Positions 63,850 through 64,000 of a stretch of DNA of 64,000 nucleotides are shown piece by piece (position 1 is the stretch's first letter; each line of letters opens with the position of its first letter). This DNA comes from Liopterus haemorrhoidalis (Eukaryota > Arthropoda > Insecta > Coleoptera > Dytiscidae). The notes beneath the pieces were generated by a model. The model was not told where the DNA came from, made no database searches, and was given only the letters and a program-made list of their open reading frames with translations. A program made the position numbers and the translations under genes. The stretch is taken from contig OZ020622.1 of assembly GCA_963971575.1 (NCBI GenBank), positions 2,146,279-2,210,278 of the forward strand. The letters run 5' to 3'.

Positions 63850-64000
63850 TTTCTACAGATGTCTGCGCATAATTTTTCGCATTACTTGGTCAGATCATAT
63901 TCCCAATACTCATCTTTGGGAATCGACAGCTCAAAAACCTATCCACTTGGAAATTCAGGCAAGAAAGTGGAACTGGATTGGGCATACCCTCCGAAAGGCA
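63850..64000 (+). pseudogene. LINE C-terminus (WIGHTLR type), copy 2, runs off the window
   Basis: The plus strand encodes CLRIIFRITWSDHIPNTHLW, ESTAQKPIHLEIQARKWNWI and GHTLRKA up to the last base. It is the same block as at 41400-41790 and better preserved. The rest lies beyond the window. Confidence 0.8.

Noticed and set aside
1..64000. Prokaryotic features (operons, CRISPR, phage)
   Set aside because: No operon-like gene packing, no regularly spaced direct repeats with unique spacers, and every recognisable element is a eukaryotic transposon.

Overview
This window reads as a transposon-dense, gene-poor piece of an AT-rich arthropod (most likely insect) nuclear genome. The evidence is the mixture of families: several mariner/Tc1-type DNA transposons with TA target sites, Jockey/I/R1-, CR1- and RTE-type non-LTR retrotransposon (LINE) tails, TTAA-flanked foldback elements, a tRNA-derived SINE and minisatellites. 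I found no convincing single-copy host gene, rRNA, tRNA gene, operon or CRISPR array. Almost every protein-like stretch is a transposase or reverse-transcriptase relic broken by stops, frameshifts or internal deletions. I cannot name the species.

Layout. 0.2-6 kb: an internally deleted mariner beside a LINE tail, a tandem duplication that carries another LINE tail, a Tc1 scrap and a long minus-strand LINE tail. 6-11 kb: a perfect AT-rich hairpin, dispersed repeat family L, and a Jockey-type LINE split by an RTE-type LINE. 11.2-14.3 kb: the best-preserved mariner (11235-12520) and a decayed mariner of another lineage. 15-18.2 kb: a GTATAC-centred inverted repeat pair and a dimeric tandem array. 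19-22.7 kb: nested mariner/hAT-like material, repeat family F and a mariner 3' end. 23.4-25 kb: a 726-bp foldback inside an inverted-duplicated LINE, then a Tc1 tail. 26-27.2 kb: a mariner interrupted by a hairpin-ended insertion. 29-33.3 kb: family L and two LINE tails in opposite orientation. 34.6-41.9 kb: more mariners, a DD41D-type element with ~113-bp inverted repeats, family F and an (AT)n tract. 42.6-46.9 kb: LINE scraps and a mariner with a captured reverse-transcriptase piece, bracketed by a ~370-bp inverted repeat. 48.4-57 kb: mariners, a minisatellite-cored foldback inside a LINE, family F with a SINE inside it, a LINE cleanly interrupted by a mariner, and minisatellites. 58.6-64 kb: a second TTAA foldback flanked by direct repeats, a 55-bp CCAAT-box array and three LINE tails, the last running off the window.

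What connects the parts is nesting. LINE relics repeatedly serve as landing sites for DNA transposons and foldbacks, and several elements can be ordered in time because one interrupts another. The most unusual material is structural rather than coding: the two TTAA/oligo-G foldbacks, the minisatellite-cored foldback, the mariner family whose five copies share one internal-deletion junction, the CCAAT array and a dispersed dyad motif GTGTGAA-(AA/TT)-TTCACAC. All identifications are by eye from motifs and translation; no database search was run.
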